This document shows, piece by piece, positions 35,228 through 44,343 of a stretch of 64,000 nt of DNA. Origin of the DNA: Aquiflexum sp. TKW24L (GTDB lineage Bacteria > Bacteroidota > Bacteroidia > Cytophagales > Cyclobacteriaceae); NCBI RefSeq assembly GCF_023502205.1, contig NZ_JAMFLG010000003.1, positions 1 to 64,000 of the forward strand. Direction: 5' to 3'. The notes under the pieces were generated by a model, which was not told the DNA's origin, ran no database searches, and worked only from the letters and a program-made list of their open reading frames with translations. The position numbers and the translations under genes are program-made. Each line of letters begins with the position of its first letter. The stretch's first letter is position 1.

Positions 35228-36292
35228 ATGAAAAGTGATAAGAATTGCAAACTATGTCGGAGCAAAGAGGCTGATAAAAAGGGATCTCATATGGTTCCGT
35301 TCTTATTGATGAAATACATCGATAATGAGGTGGGATCTTTGAAAAGAGATAAAGAATTAGGATTTGTTATTTCAAACAATGAAACCAAATCATATATAGG
35401 TAAATCTATACTCCCGGAAAAATTGGAGGAAGTTTTTGGGGATTTAACTGATGAGGAAATTATACAAAAAAGTTCAAAACCAAATGTTGTAGATCATGTG
35501 TTCTGCTCTGAATGTGAAAACCGATTTTCTTTAATAGAAAGTCAATTTTCTCAAATTCTTAATAAACCTGATTCAATATTTGAAAATACTGATAATGAGG
35601 GTATTTGTGTCGTAAAAGATTCATGCAAAGTAAGTTTGTTTTTTTGGCTTAGTGTATTTTGGAGGTTTTCATTAAATAATGAAAAACCCATATTGACAAC
35701 AAATGAGATGGAAACAATCAGAAGGATATTGGATAAGCACCTTCCAAAACATTCTGATAGGTCAATTGAAAATATTCCAATATATGATAGAGACTTATCT
35801 AAAGTAAAATTTAAAGTTATTTATTGTCCTGGATATTCAACTGAATTTGCAGGCTTCTTAAATATGGATTTTAATTTTTCAAAACCCAAAATAATGATTA
35901 TTGGAGATTTTATTATTCAATTAAGTATTCGAGGAAAATTTGATCAGGTAAAAGAGAAAGATTTTTATGGTTTTAATGAAATTTTAAATAAAGCACCTGA
36001 ATTATCAATAAACTCAAATGAAAAATATTTAATCATTGAAAAGAAAGTTTTAAGGGGGGTAATTGATGGAGTTATAATGAGATTGACCAATGCAAGATTT
36101 GAAAAAATAAATCAATCATTGGATCAAATTCATGTGAAACTGGGCGGGGATGGGAAAAAAATGTCTTTGGAACTTAAAAATGAAATTTTTCAGAAGCTAT
36201 CTGAGGATCAGATCAGATTAGGGAAAAAGTATACCAAAGAACATCAAGTTGAAGTGATTTCCGAAGTCTTAAAAAGGTTTGTCGTTGAGTAA
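35228..36292 (+). CDS. HNH-like zinc-finger protein of unknown function
   Basis: A 354-residue protein starting at the ATG at 35228 (a TTG lies one codon earlier). The N-terminus has CKLC then GSHMVPFLLM, and about 70 residues on VFCSECENRFSLIE. This CxxC ... SHxVP ... CxxC pattern occurs in HNH-like hypothetical proteins near restriction or mobile genes. The rest has no motif I know. It is 39 bp after hsdR and 7 bp before the next gene, so it probably belongs to the restriction locus as an accessory protein. Nuclease activity is not certain. Confidence 0.65.
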   Translation: MKSDKNCKLCRSKEADKKGSHMVPFLLMKYIDNEVGSLKRDKELGFVISNNETKSYIGKSILPEKLEEVFGDLTDEEIIQKSSKPNVVDHVFCSECENRFSLIESQFSQILNKPDSIFENTDNEGICVVKDSCKVSLFFWLSVFWRFSLNNEKPILTTNEMETIRRILDKHLPKHSDRSIENIPIYDRDLSKVKFKVIYCPGYSTEFAGFLNMDFNFSKPKIMIIGDFIIQLSIRGKFDQVKEKDFYGFNEILNKAPELSINSNEKYLIIEKKVLRGVIDGVIMRLTNARFEKINQSLDQIHVKLGGDGKKMSLELKNEIFQKLSEDQIRLGKKYTKEHQVEVISEVLKRFVVE

Positions 36293-36299
36293 TATTTTT

Positions 36300-37211
36300 A
36301 TGAATTCGAATATCTATTGGCCTGTCTATAGAAGCATAGAAAGTGAGATTGAAAATCTTATGTTTCACATCCATGTGGATGACGCACATTTGAATGTCTA
36401 TTCGGCAAAGATTTCTGATTTGGTAATGAGGTGCGCTGTTGAAATTGAATCTATTTCTAAGGAGTTGTATAAGGTAAATGGTGGTCCTCAAAAGGAAAAA
36501 CTAAACTATGATGAGGATGCTTTAAAGTTTTTGAACTCCAAATGGAAACTTGATGAAAAATCAGTCATTATCAGTTCAGGTAATTGCTTTCTTACAAAGA
36601 GAGAATTAAAACCATTCCAAAAGACCGAAAATAGAACAAATTCCAACAGGCCAACTTATACTTGGAATAATGCCTATCAGAATCTTAAACATGATAGAGT
36701 CAGTTCTTTAAAGTTTGGAAGTGTCAAATACCTATTTGACATAGCTGCTGCTCTCTATGTTTTGAATTTGTATTTCAAGGAAATCACATTTCCATTAGGC
36801 TCGGATAGTTCAGCAAAGACTTTTGATCTAAGTCTTGGTTCATCAATCTTTTCAGTAAAACTTCATAGAAACTTTATAATTGATTTTGAGAAGAGGTACA
36901 TCAAAAATATTGATTTTGATGAATGTATTTACCTCCTTACGTTCGATGACAGATCTTTCGAAGATTTAAGTAAAGCTTTTAAATTGCATATGAGGATTAC
37001 CGAAAGTGAGCCTCAATATGATGTACTTAAGGAGTTAAACAAAAAATATCCAAATAGTGATTCATTTATTGATGATGTGGTAATTGCTCAAATTGATAGA
37101 TTGGCCCAAAATGGATTGTGGGGAAAATTAAATAAAGGTCCTATTAGTCAAATTGATGTTCAGTTTTTAAAAATGAAATTTGAAGCAAGGATTAATAAGG
37201 GTGAGTTTTGA
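36300..37211 (+). CDS. Uncharacterised protein downstream of hsdR, possibly HEPN-like
   Basis: A 303-residue soluble protein. ATG 36300 is used; a TTG at 36279 would overlap the upstream gene. The helical segment LVMRCAVEIESISKELYK and the later AYQNLKHDRVSSLKFG resemble HEPN-type RNase-linked helices, but the usual R-x4-6-H motif is not convincing. It is strongly coupled to the previous gene (7 bp). I do not recognise the family; a role with the restriction locus is inferred from position only. Confidence 0.55.
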   Translation: MNSNIYWPVYRSIESEIENLMFHIHVDDAHLNVYSAKISDLVMRCAVEIESISKELYKVNGGPQKEKLNYDEDALKFLNSKWKLDEKSVIISSGNCFLTKRELKPFQKTENRTNSNRPTYTWNNAYQNLKHDRVSSLKFGSVKYLFDIAAALYVLNLYFKEITFPLGSDSSAKTFDLSLGSSIFSVKLHRNFIIDFEKRYIKNIDFDECIYLLTFDDRSFEDLSKAFKLHMRITESEPQYDVLKELNKKYPNSDSFIDDVVIAQIDRLAQNGLWGKLNKGPISQIDVQFLKMKFEARINKGEF

Positions 37212-37426
37212 TTAATCCATGATAATTAAAGATCCTTCACTCGTACCTCGTTCAGGATGACGGGAAAACCTCTTAATTTTACCTTTCACCTCATTATTTG
37301 AACCCTTCATCCTTATCTTTTAATCCTCTTCCTCTCTCCTTATAATCCCCTTCAAATTCCTAGTCAATCAGACTCTCTTAGATCTTGGTAAATGATCCCC
37401 CAAAAAAATCTTGTATCTTCACTACG

Positions 37427-37828
37427 TTGGACGACAAACTTGAAAATATCGATAAAGTAGTAAAGTATTGGAAAGATACTTCTGAAAAAGACTATCAGAC
37501 CATGCAAAATCTCTTGAAGTCAAAAGATTTCAGTTGGGCGATGTTTCTTGGGCACTTGGTATTAGAAAAACTATTGAAAGCATATTATGTAAAGAGTCAG
37601 GAAAAACACACGATATTTACTCATGATTTACTGAGACTTGCATCAAAAACGGGACTTGAAATTAGTGAAGAATATGAAGAATGGCTTGATGAAATATCAA
37701 CATTTAACATTAATGCGAGGTATGATAACTATAAGCAGGATTTTTATAAACTATGCACAAAAGAGTTTACAGATCTCTGGCCAAAACGAATCAATATATT
37801 AAGACAATGGTTGATCAACGAGTTATAG
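37427..37828 (+). CDS. HEPN-domain protein (toxin-like partner of an MNT pair)
   Basis: A 133-residue helical protein of the HEPN family: SWAMFLGHLVLEKLLKAYYV, HTIFTHDLLRLASKTG and INARYDNYKQDF are the family signatures. The start is uncertain: no ATG fits, and TTG 37427 (LDDKLENIDK) is preferred over TTG 37385. It lacks a clear R-x4-6-H RNase motif, as in several HEPN members paired with minimal nucleotidyltransferases. Its end overlaps the MNT gene by 22 bp. It is either the toxin of a HEPN-MNT system or a structural partner. Confidence 0.8.
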   Translation: MDDKLENIDKVVKYWKDTSEKDYQTMQNLLKSKDFSWAMFLGHLVLEKLLKAYYVKSQEKHTIFTHDLLRLASKTGLEISEEYEEWLDEISTFNINARYDNYKQDFYKLCTKEFTDLWPKRINILRQWLINEL

Positions 37829-38130
37829 ATACTGCGAAGCGATATGTCATGATTATTCCAAAAAACCTTGGAGTAAAAAAAGCATTTCTTTTTGGATCCT
37901 TTGCGAAGGGGAAGGAGAGGGAAGAAAGCGATATAGACATCGCATTGGTTTTGGAAAATATGCCTGATTTTTTTTCTACCCAAAGGCATTTAATGAAATT
38001 ACGTAGAAAGATTGATCTGAGAATTGAGCCTCACCCAATTAAAGAGCAGGATTTTAATTCTTTAAATCCGTTTGCCCAAGAAGTCGTGCAGACAGGAATT
38101 GAAATTACAATTGAAAACCCCTCTATCTAG
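37807..38130 (+). CDS. MNT-type minimal nucleotidyltransferase antitoxin
   Basis: A 107-residue protein. The active site is GSFAKGKEREESDIDIALV, the GSx(10)SDxD pattern of minimal nucleotidyltransferases. In characterised HEPN-MNT systems the MNT enzyme adds AMP to the HEPN toxin and disarms it. ATG 37807 lies inside the end of the HEPN gene (22-bp overlap); the open frame begins earlier at 37753. It closes the defence island; the fatty-acid genes start on the other strand 277 bp away. Confidence 0.85.
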   Translation: MVDQRVIDTAKRYVMIIPKNLGVKKAFLFGSFAKGKEREESDIDIALVLENMPDFFSTQRHLMKLRRKIDLRIEPHPIKEQDFNSLNPFAQEVVQTGIEITIENPSI

Positions 38131-38407
38131 GACCTTTAAAATTCATCCGCTATCAGATCATTTTGACTCCTCCAATATTCTGAGGTAGATCAAAAAAAGA
38201 TGTAGGGCTAAATACCCAACATCCCATTTTGTAAATGGATATTAAAATCTATTCAATGATATCAGTAAAATGATAATTCAATTTAATCCTTGGAAGGAAA
38301 CTGAAATGGACGGTACATCCGTCTTCCGACTTCGGTCTTCCGTCCTGTTGGTAATAGAATGCTGGTTAATTGACAAAGTAGCATATATCCATATAATAAC
38401 TTCTTCC

Positions 38408-39286
38408 TTAAACCAAGAAATCAGGGTCTTTATATTTTGGTTTGGGGTATTTGTAGAATCCCTCTCCGGATTTTTCTCCGAGTTTTCCTGCATCGACGTA
38501 GGTTTTCAGGAGGGCGGCAAAAGCTTGGGAGGCTTTGTCAGGCTGGTTTTTGGTGACATGCCAAGCGGTCTCTAACCCGATGGTATCCAAGATTCCAAAG
38601 GGTCCTGCTGGCATGTTGAAGTTGACCATCCAAGACTTGTCAATATCCTCAATCGAGGCGATGTCGTTTACCAAGAGCTTTCCTGCGGCACCTATAAATG
38701 ACATCAGCATGGTATTGAATAAGTACCCGTTGTTTTCTTTTTTGACCAAAACGGGAACCTGTTCCAAGGACCTGCCAAAATCCATCAGTACCGGAATCAG
38801 CTCAGGATCTGTGCCTGGATGCGGCATGATGTCGACCACTTTTGCAATAAATACATCATGGAAATGCAGGGCACAAAACTTAGCAGGACGGCCTGAAACT
38901 TCCGCAAACATGGAAGGTAACAGGTAGGAGGTATTGGTGGTAAAGATGGTTTTTTCAGGAGCGATTTCTCCAAATAGTTTCCATACTTCGGTCTTTATTG
39001 AAACATCCTCGGATACACTTTCATTGATAATATCTGCCTCATAGACAGCTACTTTAGGATCTTTGGTGAAAGTGATTTTTTCTATGGCCATCAAACCTGA
39101 TTCGGATTCCAAGCCACTTGCTTTTGCGAGCTTGGTGACTATCCTTTCCATCACTTCTTTTGCGCTTTTCAGGGATTTGAGGTTGATGTCATAAATAGAA
39201 ACCTCATATCCAGACAAGGCAGCCTGAAGGGCAACACGGGTTCCCAATGTACCGGCACCTAAAACACAAACTTTTTTGATTTTCAT
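38408..39286 (-). CDS. 3-hydroxyacyl-CoA dehydrogenase
   Basis: A 292-residue NAD-dependent enzyme of beta-oxidation, also like 3-hydroxybutyryl-CoA dehydrogenase. The Rossmann motif is GAGTLGTRVA (10-19), and FTTNTSYLLPS, CALHFHDV and the C-terminal domain with KSGEGFYKYP fit the family. It is the last gene of a leftward operon, 3 bp after the kinase-like gene. The HxE-type active site around the LHFHDV stretch is a variant of the common HFFNP, so the true substrate may be an unusual 3-hydroxyacyl-CoA. Confidence 0.9.
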   Translation of the reverse strand: MKIKKVCVLGAGTLGTRVALQAALSGYEVSIYDINLKSLKSAKEVMERIVTKLAKASGLESESGLMAIEKITFTKDPKVAVYEADIINESVSEDVSIKTEVWKLFGEIAPEKTIFTTNTSYLLPSMFAEVSGRPAKFCALHFHDVFIAKVVDIMPHPGTDPELIPVLMDFGRSLEQVPVLVKKENNGYLFNTMLMSFIGAAGKLLVNDIASIEDIDKSWMVNFNMPAGPFGILDTIGLETAWHVTKNQPDKASQAFAALLKTYVDAGKLGEKSGEGFYKYPKPKYKDPDFLV

Positions 39287-39289
39287 AAT

Positions 39290-40318
39290 TCAAATTTTTT
39301 GGGAATGAATACTTTGCAAGGCTTTTTTTCCGCAGGCTTCAACCACAAGAATCAATCCAGAGAATCTCGGATCTTGGGCAAAACCAAGTTTAAATCGCTT
39401 ATAAATCTGTTGGGCAATCACAGCTACTTTGAATAAACCATAGGTATAATAAAAAATCATATTTTCCAAATTGAGTGGGCTTTTGGAGGCATAATATTCA
39501 ACGACTTCAGACCTCGTCATATTGCCTTCCAAGTAACTCAGGTTAAACATTTTCAGAATATCCGCATCGCCCGGCTCCGCCCAATAGGCCAAGGAAGTGC
39601 CCAAATCCATCAATGGATCTCCGACCGTCGCCATCTCCCAATCCAAGACAGCTTTTATTTTAGCATTAGGCCCTGACAATACCAGGTTGTCAAATTTGTA
39701 ATCATTGTGGATAAATCCAATGTTCTCGTTTTTGGGGAGATTTGATTTGAGCCAGTCAATGACCAGTTCCAATTCGACCAATTCATCGGTTTTGGCATTG
39801 AAATACCTTTCTGACCAACCCAAAACCTGTCTTTCCACATAGCCTTCAGGTTTACCCAATTTGGCCAATCCGGATTCTTCCAACTCAAGGTGATGAAGCT
39901 CCAATAATCCATCTATCGTGTTTTTAGACAGTTCTTTGAAATAGTCCTTTCCGAGAATCATGTTCTCGGGAATTTTATTCCTCAGGATCAGACCATCCAC
40001 TTTTTCCATGATGAAAAATGGCGCGCCGATCACAGCTTCGTCTTCACAGCAGAGTATCGGTTTTGGGGTTTTATCGTATCCAGCTTTCTCCAGCGCCTCC
40101 AAAATCCGGAATTCCCGGACCATGTCATGGGCTTTGCTGATTTTCATTCCGAGAGGCGGCCTTCTCAGGACAAATTGCCCATCAGGAGAATTGATCAAAA
40201 AAGTAAGGTTGGAATACCCTCCCTTGAATTGGGAAATCACCGTACTTTGAGGATCGAGATTCAGTTTTGCTTCCAAAAAAGGAAAGAGGTTTTCGAGACC
40301 ATGAGGTTCCTTGTTCAT
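39290..40318 (-). CDS. ACAD10/11-type aminoglycoside phosphotransferase-like kinase
   Basis: A 342-residue protein kinase-like-fold phosphotransferase. The catalytic loop is FIHNDYKFDNLVL and the metal-binding motif is VLDWEMATVGDPLMDLG; the N-terminal FVLRRPP holds the nucleotide-binding Lys/Arg region. Members linked to acyl-CoA dehydrogenases, such as the kinase part of human ACAD10/ACAD11 and bacterial LvaA, phosphorylate 4-hydroxyacyl-CoA. Its start overlaps the acyl-CoA dehydrogenase stop by 4 bases, so the two are translationally coupled. Antibiotic modification is not expected. Confidence 0.9.
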   Translation of the reverse strand: MNKEPHGLENLFPFLEAKLNLDPQSTVISQFKGGYSNLTFLINSPDGQFVLRRPPLGMKISKAHDMVREFRILEALEKAGYDKTPKPILCCEDEAVIGAPFFIMEKVDGLILRNKIPENMILGKDYFKELSKNTIDGLLELHHLELEESGLAKLGKPEGYVERQVLGWSERYFNAKTDELVELELVIDWLKSNLPKNENIGFIHNDYKFDNLVLSGPNAKIKAVLDWEMATVGDPLMDLGTSLAYWAEPGDADILKMFNLSYLEGNMTRSEVVEYYASKSPLNLENMIFYYTYGLFKVAVIAQQIYKRFKLGFAQDPRFSGLILVVEACGKKALQSIHSQKI

Positions 40319-41523
40319 CCCTGAGAATAGTTTTTTAGGATTCTTTTGGCCAAAACTGATTTATGAACCTCATCCGGCCCATCGTAAATCCTTGACCCAC
40401 GCTCATGTCGGTACCAAAATGAAAGTAAAGTGTCATCGGTAATTCCCAATGCGCCATGCACCTGTATGGCTTTGTCCAGGGTAGTCATCAGGACATCAGA
40501 GACAAAAAACTTGATTGTAGAAATATCCTCTTTTGCGGCTTTCGCTCCTTCCTGCTCGATCTTGTGTGCAGTCATCATCACCATCAGACGGGAAGCTTTG
40601 ATACCGGCCGCGGCTTCGGCAATCCAATTTTGGATGGTTTGTTGGTAGGCGAGGGGCTTGCCGGGATCCAATTGTCTGGACAAGGCACGCCTGCACATCA
40701 TTTCCAAAGCACGTTCGCAGATTCCAATCCAACGCATGCAGTGGTGGATTCTACCCGGTCCCAATCTTTCCTGTGCCAAAGCAAATCCTTGTCCTTCTTC
40801 CCCAATCAGGTTGGAAATCGGAACCCTGCAATTGGTAAACATCACTTCACCATGAGAAAGGTAATCTTCCCCAACATCACCCATGATGGGGATATTTCGG
40901 ATCAATTTGTACCCGGGATTATCCAAAGGAACCAATATCATGCTTGCCCTTTGGTATGGATTGGGATTAGCCGGATCTGTCAAAGCCATGACGATGGTAA
41001 AATGTGCCCCATCTGCCGCTGTCGTAAACCACTTATGACCATTGATGATGTATTCATTTCCTTCTTTGACAGCGGTGGTAGAGAGGTGAACAGGATTGCT
41101 GCCCGGGTTATTGGGTTCGGTCATGGCGAAGCAACTCCGGATTTCTCCCCTTTGAAGAGGAGCAAGGAATTTTTCCTTAAGCTCTTTGCTGGCAAAGCGA
41201 TGCATCAGTTCCATATTCCCGATATCGGGTGCATTGCAATTAAATATGTAATGTCCAAGCGGGCTTTTCCCCAAAACTTCAGAAATGCTCGCAAACTCGG
41301 TCAAATCCAAGCCCAATCCTCCGTCTTCTTTGGATAGGTGGGGAGCAAAAAGGCCTTCCTTTTTTGCCAGTTCCCTTAAGGATTTCAACTTCGGCAAAAC
41401 AGCTTTGAAAGAGCCATAAATTGCTTCCTGTTCGAGGGGATGTACATGTGTTTTGAGAAACAAGTCGTACCGGTATACCAACTCCTGCACCTCTTTCGAG
41501 GCAAATATTTTATTGAATTCCAT
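40315..41523 (-). CDS. Acyl-CoA dehydrogenase, ACAD10/11-like
   Basis: A 402-residue FAD enzyme. Typical segments are CFAMTEPNNPGSNP, INGHKWFTTAADGAHFT, and the C-terminal IQVHGALGITDDTLLSFWYRHERGSRIYDGPDEVHKSVLAKRIL. The last stretch with RIYDGPDEVHK is typical of the ACAD10/11 subgroup. With the coupled kinase it may convert phosphorylated 4-hydroxyacyl-CoA to a 2-enoyl/3-hydroxyacyl-CoA, feeding normal beta-oxidation. It is the second gene of the SDR-ACAD-kinase-HADH operon. A conventional alpha,beta-dehydrogenase role cannot be excluded. Confidence 0.92.
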   Translation of the reverse strand: MEFNKIFASKEVQELVYRYDLFLKTHVHPLEQEAIYGSFKAVLPKLKSLRELAKKEGLFAPHLSKEDGGLGLDLTEFASISEVLGKSPLGHYIFNCNAPDIGNMELMHRFASKELKEKFLAPLQRGEIRSCFAMTEPNNPGSNPVHLSTTAVKEGNEYIINGHKWFTTAADGAHFTIVMALTDPANPNPYQRASMILVPLDNPGYKLIRNIPIMGDVGEDYLSHGEVMFTNCRVPISNLIGEEGQGFALAQERLGPGRIHHCMRWIGICERALEMMCRRALSRQLDPGKPLAYQQTIQNWIAEAAAGIKASRLMVMMTAHKIEQEGAKAAKEDISTIKFFVSDVLMTTLDKAIQVHGALGITDDTLLSFWYRHERGSRIYDGPDEVHKSVLAKRILKNYSQG

Positions 41524-41534
41524 AAGGTTGATAG

Positions 41535-42302
41535 TTAAATTGTAAAACCACCATCGGCTGTCAAGGTAGCGCCGGTGGTATAGGAAGAGGCTTTGGATGC
41601 TAAAAAGAGCGCCATGGCACCGATTTCCTCACTTGTTCCCACCCTTTTGATAGGAAGGGCTTTCATCATGTGTTCCATGATTTTTTCGTTGCTCCAAAGT
41701 GCTTCCGAGAATTTTGTTTGGATCAATCCCGGGCAGATGGCATTGACCCGGATTTTATGGTCGCCCCATTCTTTGGCATACACTTTTGTAAGAGAAATCA
41801 AGGCAGCCTTACTGACACTGTAGATTCCCAATCCCTGTTCAGGCGAAATTCCGCCGATCGAACTGATGTTGATGACTGCCGCACCCGAAGAAGCCCGCAG
41901 GTAAGGAAAACATAAATTCATCAGGTGAAAAGGGGCTTTCAGATTGACATCCATGATCTTGTCAAAAGCCTCGGGAGTCGTATTATGAACAGGACCAAAA
42001 ACCGGGTTGACGGCAGCATTGTTGACCAAAATATCTATTTGGCCATACTTTTCGATTGTCTGTTTGACCAAGCTATCCAATTCGTCCATGCGACCCACGT
42101 TGCAGGCAATAGCAGCAACCTCATAGCCTTTCCCCCTCAGTTGGGTAGCCATTTCATCCAAAGCGTCCTGCTTTCTGCTGCTAATGACGACTTTGGCTCC
42201 TGCAGCTGCAAAAATCTCTGCGATACCGAAACCTATACCTTTGCTGGCACCTGTGATGATGGCTACTTTGTTTGCCAGTGAAAATAATGCAGATAAATCC
42301 AT
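41535..42302 (-). CDS. SDR oxidoreductase of the fatty-acid operon
   Basis: A 255-residue classical short-chain dehydrogenase. It has TGASKGIGFG for NAD(P), NNAAVNP, the ISS serine motif and YSVSKAA (Y-x3-K). ATG 42302 is chosen because the longer reading to 42386 adds a hydrophobic non-family extension. It is the first gene of the operon and 11 bp before the acyl-CoA dehydrogenase. It probably oxidises or reduces a hydroxy/keto acyl-CoA intermediate. Substrate unknown. Confidence 0.9.
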   Translation of the reverse strand: MDLSALFSLANKVAIITGASKGIGFGIAEIFAAAGAKVVISSRKQDALDEMATQLRGKGYEVAAIACNVGRMDELDSLVKQTIEKYGQIDILVNNAAVNPVFGPVHNTTPEAFDKIMDVNLKAPFHLMNLCFPYLRASSGAAVINISSIGGISPEQGLGIYSVSKAALISLTKVYAKEWGDHKIRVNAICPGLIQTKFSEALWSNEKIMEHMMKALPIKRVGTSEEIGAMALFLASKASSYTTGATLTADGGFTI

Positions 42303-42447
42303 AATTGTTATTTGGGTTTTTAGATAGGCTACAAGATAAAAATTAAAGGCTTTAATGGCTATTCGGAGAAGAAAAATATTATGCATACCGAGTATTTTTT
42401 CCTAATTTCAATCTTGAAAACCAGTAAAAAACTCATTTTAAATAATT

Positions 42448-43416
42448 ATGAAACAAGTAATTTTTCACCAAACAGGTCTTCCTGCAGAAGTTTTGCAGCT
42501 AGAGGAAGCACCAATGCCACAGCCAAAGGCACATGAAGTCAGGATCAAAGTAACCGCACGCAACATCAATCCATCAGACATCATGTTTGTAAGGGGAATG
42601 TATGGCATCACCCCAAAACTACCCAGCAGCGCTGGGTTCGAGGCAGCCGGAGTCGTAGATTCATCAGATGAAAGCAATACCGTTCCGGTAGGGACACGGG
42701 TGATTTTTACTGCTATAGGTACTTGGAAAGAATATCTATGCATTCCGGCAGCAATGGTGATTCCTACACCGCAGGGAATGACAGATGAAGTTGCCTGTCA
42801 GGCATTTGTCAACCCTTTGACGGCATATGGGATGATCGAAACGAGTGGATTGAAGGCAGGAGATTGGTTGTTGATCACTGCGGGAGCCTCTGCGTTTGGC
42901 AAATTGGCCATCCAAATGGCGCATCAAAAAGGCATCAAAGTCGCCTGCACAGTTCGCAGGGACGATCAAAAGGAAATGCTACAATCCATCGGTGCGGACC
43001 TTGTCATCAATACTGAAAAGGAAAAACTCCAAAAGGTAATTGCCGAGCATACGGGTGAAGGTGTATCCGTTGTGTTTGATGCGGTAGGAGGGGTCCTTGG
43101 GGGCAAAGCCATCGCATGCTTAAAATCCGGTGGAAAAATGATGGTTTTTGGATTGCTGAGTCTGGAAAATATCCCTTTGAATTCAGGATTATTGATCTTC
43201 AAAAACCTGAAAGTAGAAGGGTTTTGGTTGACAACTTATATGGAAAGCCTGAGCGCCGAACAAAGAAAAACCGTTTTTAAAACTGTTTTCACCTATTTGC
43301 TTTCCAATAAAGTGAAGGTGGATGTGCAGGATTCATTTCCCTTGGAGCAATTCAAAGAAGCGCTTGAAGCCTACGAAAAAGGTGGAAGAAACGGGAAAGT
43401 ATTGTTGGTTTCATAA
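42448..43416 (+). CDS. Zinc-independent MDR oxidoreductase (quinone/enoyl reductase-like)
   Basis: A 322-residue medium-chain dehydrogenase/reductase. The N-terminal GroES-like part has NINPSDIMFVRGMYG, and the nucleotide-binding part has AGASAFGKLAIQMA. No zinc-ligand cysteines are seen. It resembles quinone oxidoreductases and mitochondrial-type 2-enoyl-CoA reductases. It is divergent from the SDR-ACAD operon across 145 bp, suggesting related lipid metabolism. Confidence 0.88.
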   Translation: MKQVIFHQTGLPAEVLQLEEAPMPQPKAHEVRIKVTARNINPSDIMFVRGMYGITPKLPSSAGFEAAGVVDSSDESNTVPVGTRVIFTAIGTWKEYLCIPAAMVIPTPQGMTDEVACQAFVNPLTAYGMIETSGLKAGDWLLITAGASAFGKLAIQMAHQKGIKVACTVRRDDQKEMLQSIGADLVINTEKEKLQKVIAEHTGEGVSVVFDAVGGVLGGKAIACLKSGGKMMVFGLLSLENIPLNSGLLIFKNLKVEGFWLTTYMESLSAEQRKTVFKTVFTYLLSNKVKVDVQDSFPLEQFKEALEAYEKGGRNGKVLLVS

Positions 43417-43420
43417 TCAA

Positions 43421-43448
43421 ATAAAGGGGAGTATTTTCTCTCCTTTAT
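43421..43448 (+). terminator. Terminator after the MDR gene
   Basis: Stem ATAAAGG/CCTTTAT with extra pairs GGAG/CTCT inside. There is no long T run, so it is moderately convincing. Confidence 0.55.
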
Positions 43449-43490
43449 GCTTTTTTCTGATGAAGGTTGTTCCTCCGTCATCCTGATTTC

Positions 43491-44333
43491 AATAGGAATG
43501 AGCCCATTCACAAATTAATGCCTAGCAAAAAATCGGCTTTAGCCAAAATAATGAGATTGGATTTATGAAGTTGTTTAGGGTATGGCTAAAGCTGGGGAGA
43601 TCTGTGTTTTTATTTCCCCTCCAGCTAAAGCAGGAGGAAATTTAATCGAAATAATAAGTCTTATTGAAATCAGAATCAAGATATTCTAAGCTCCGGTGAT
43701 GTCATTGGTAGTTCAATAGGAATAAGCCCATTCAAAAATAAATGCCGAGTAAAAAATCGGCCTTAGCCAAAATAATGAGATTGGATTTATGGAGGTGGAT
43801 AGGATTTGGCTAAAGCCGGGGAGATCTGTGTTTTTATTTCCCCTCCAGCTAAAGCAGGAGAAAATTTAATCGAAATAATAAGTCTTATTGAAATCAGAAT
43901 CAAGATATTCTAAGCTCCGGTGATGTCATTGGTAGTTCAATAGGAATAAGCCCATTCACAAATAAATGCCTAGCAAAAAATCGGTTTTAGCCAAAATGAT
44001 GAGATTGGATTTATGAAGTTGTTTAGGGTTTGGCTAAAGCCGGGGAGATCTGTGCTTTTATTTCCCCTCCAGCTAAAGCAGGAGGAAATTTAATCGAAAA
44101 AATAAGTTTTACCGAAATCAGAATCAAGATATCCTAATCTCCGGTGATGTCATTGGTAGTTCAATAGGAATAAGCCCATTCACAAATAAATGCCGAGTAA
44201 AAAATCGGCTTTAGCCAAAACGATGAGATTGGATTTTTGAAGGTGGATAGGATTTGGCTAAAGCCGGGGAGCTCGGTGGTTTTATTTCCCCTCCAGCTAA
44301 AGCAGGAGGAAATTTAATCGAAAAAAAAGAATA
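43491..44333. repeat. Tandem 224-bp repeat, about 3.8 units
   Basis: AATAGGAATAAGCCCATTCA starts units at 43491 (one base different), 43715, 43939 and 44163, an exact 224-bp period. Each unit has inverted arms CGGCTTTAGCCAAA and TTTGGCTAAAGCCGG and a CCTCCAGCTAAAGCAGGAGG palindrome. The fourth unit is cut short 10 bases before the TetR stop. A fifth, dispersed copy lies at 49112-49303. The whole 927-bp gap between the MDR and TetR genes is filled by this array and has no gene. Confidence 0.95.
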
Positions 44334-44343
44334 ACCACATTCA

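Noticed and set aside
40456-41337. 293-codon open frame on the + strand
   Set aside because: It is antisense to the acyl-CoA dehydrogenase gene, which has strong family motifs.
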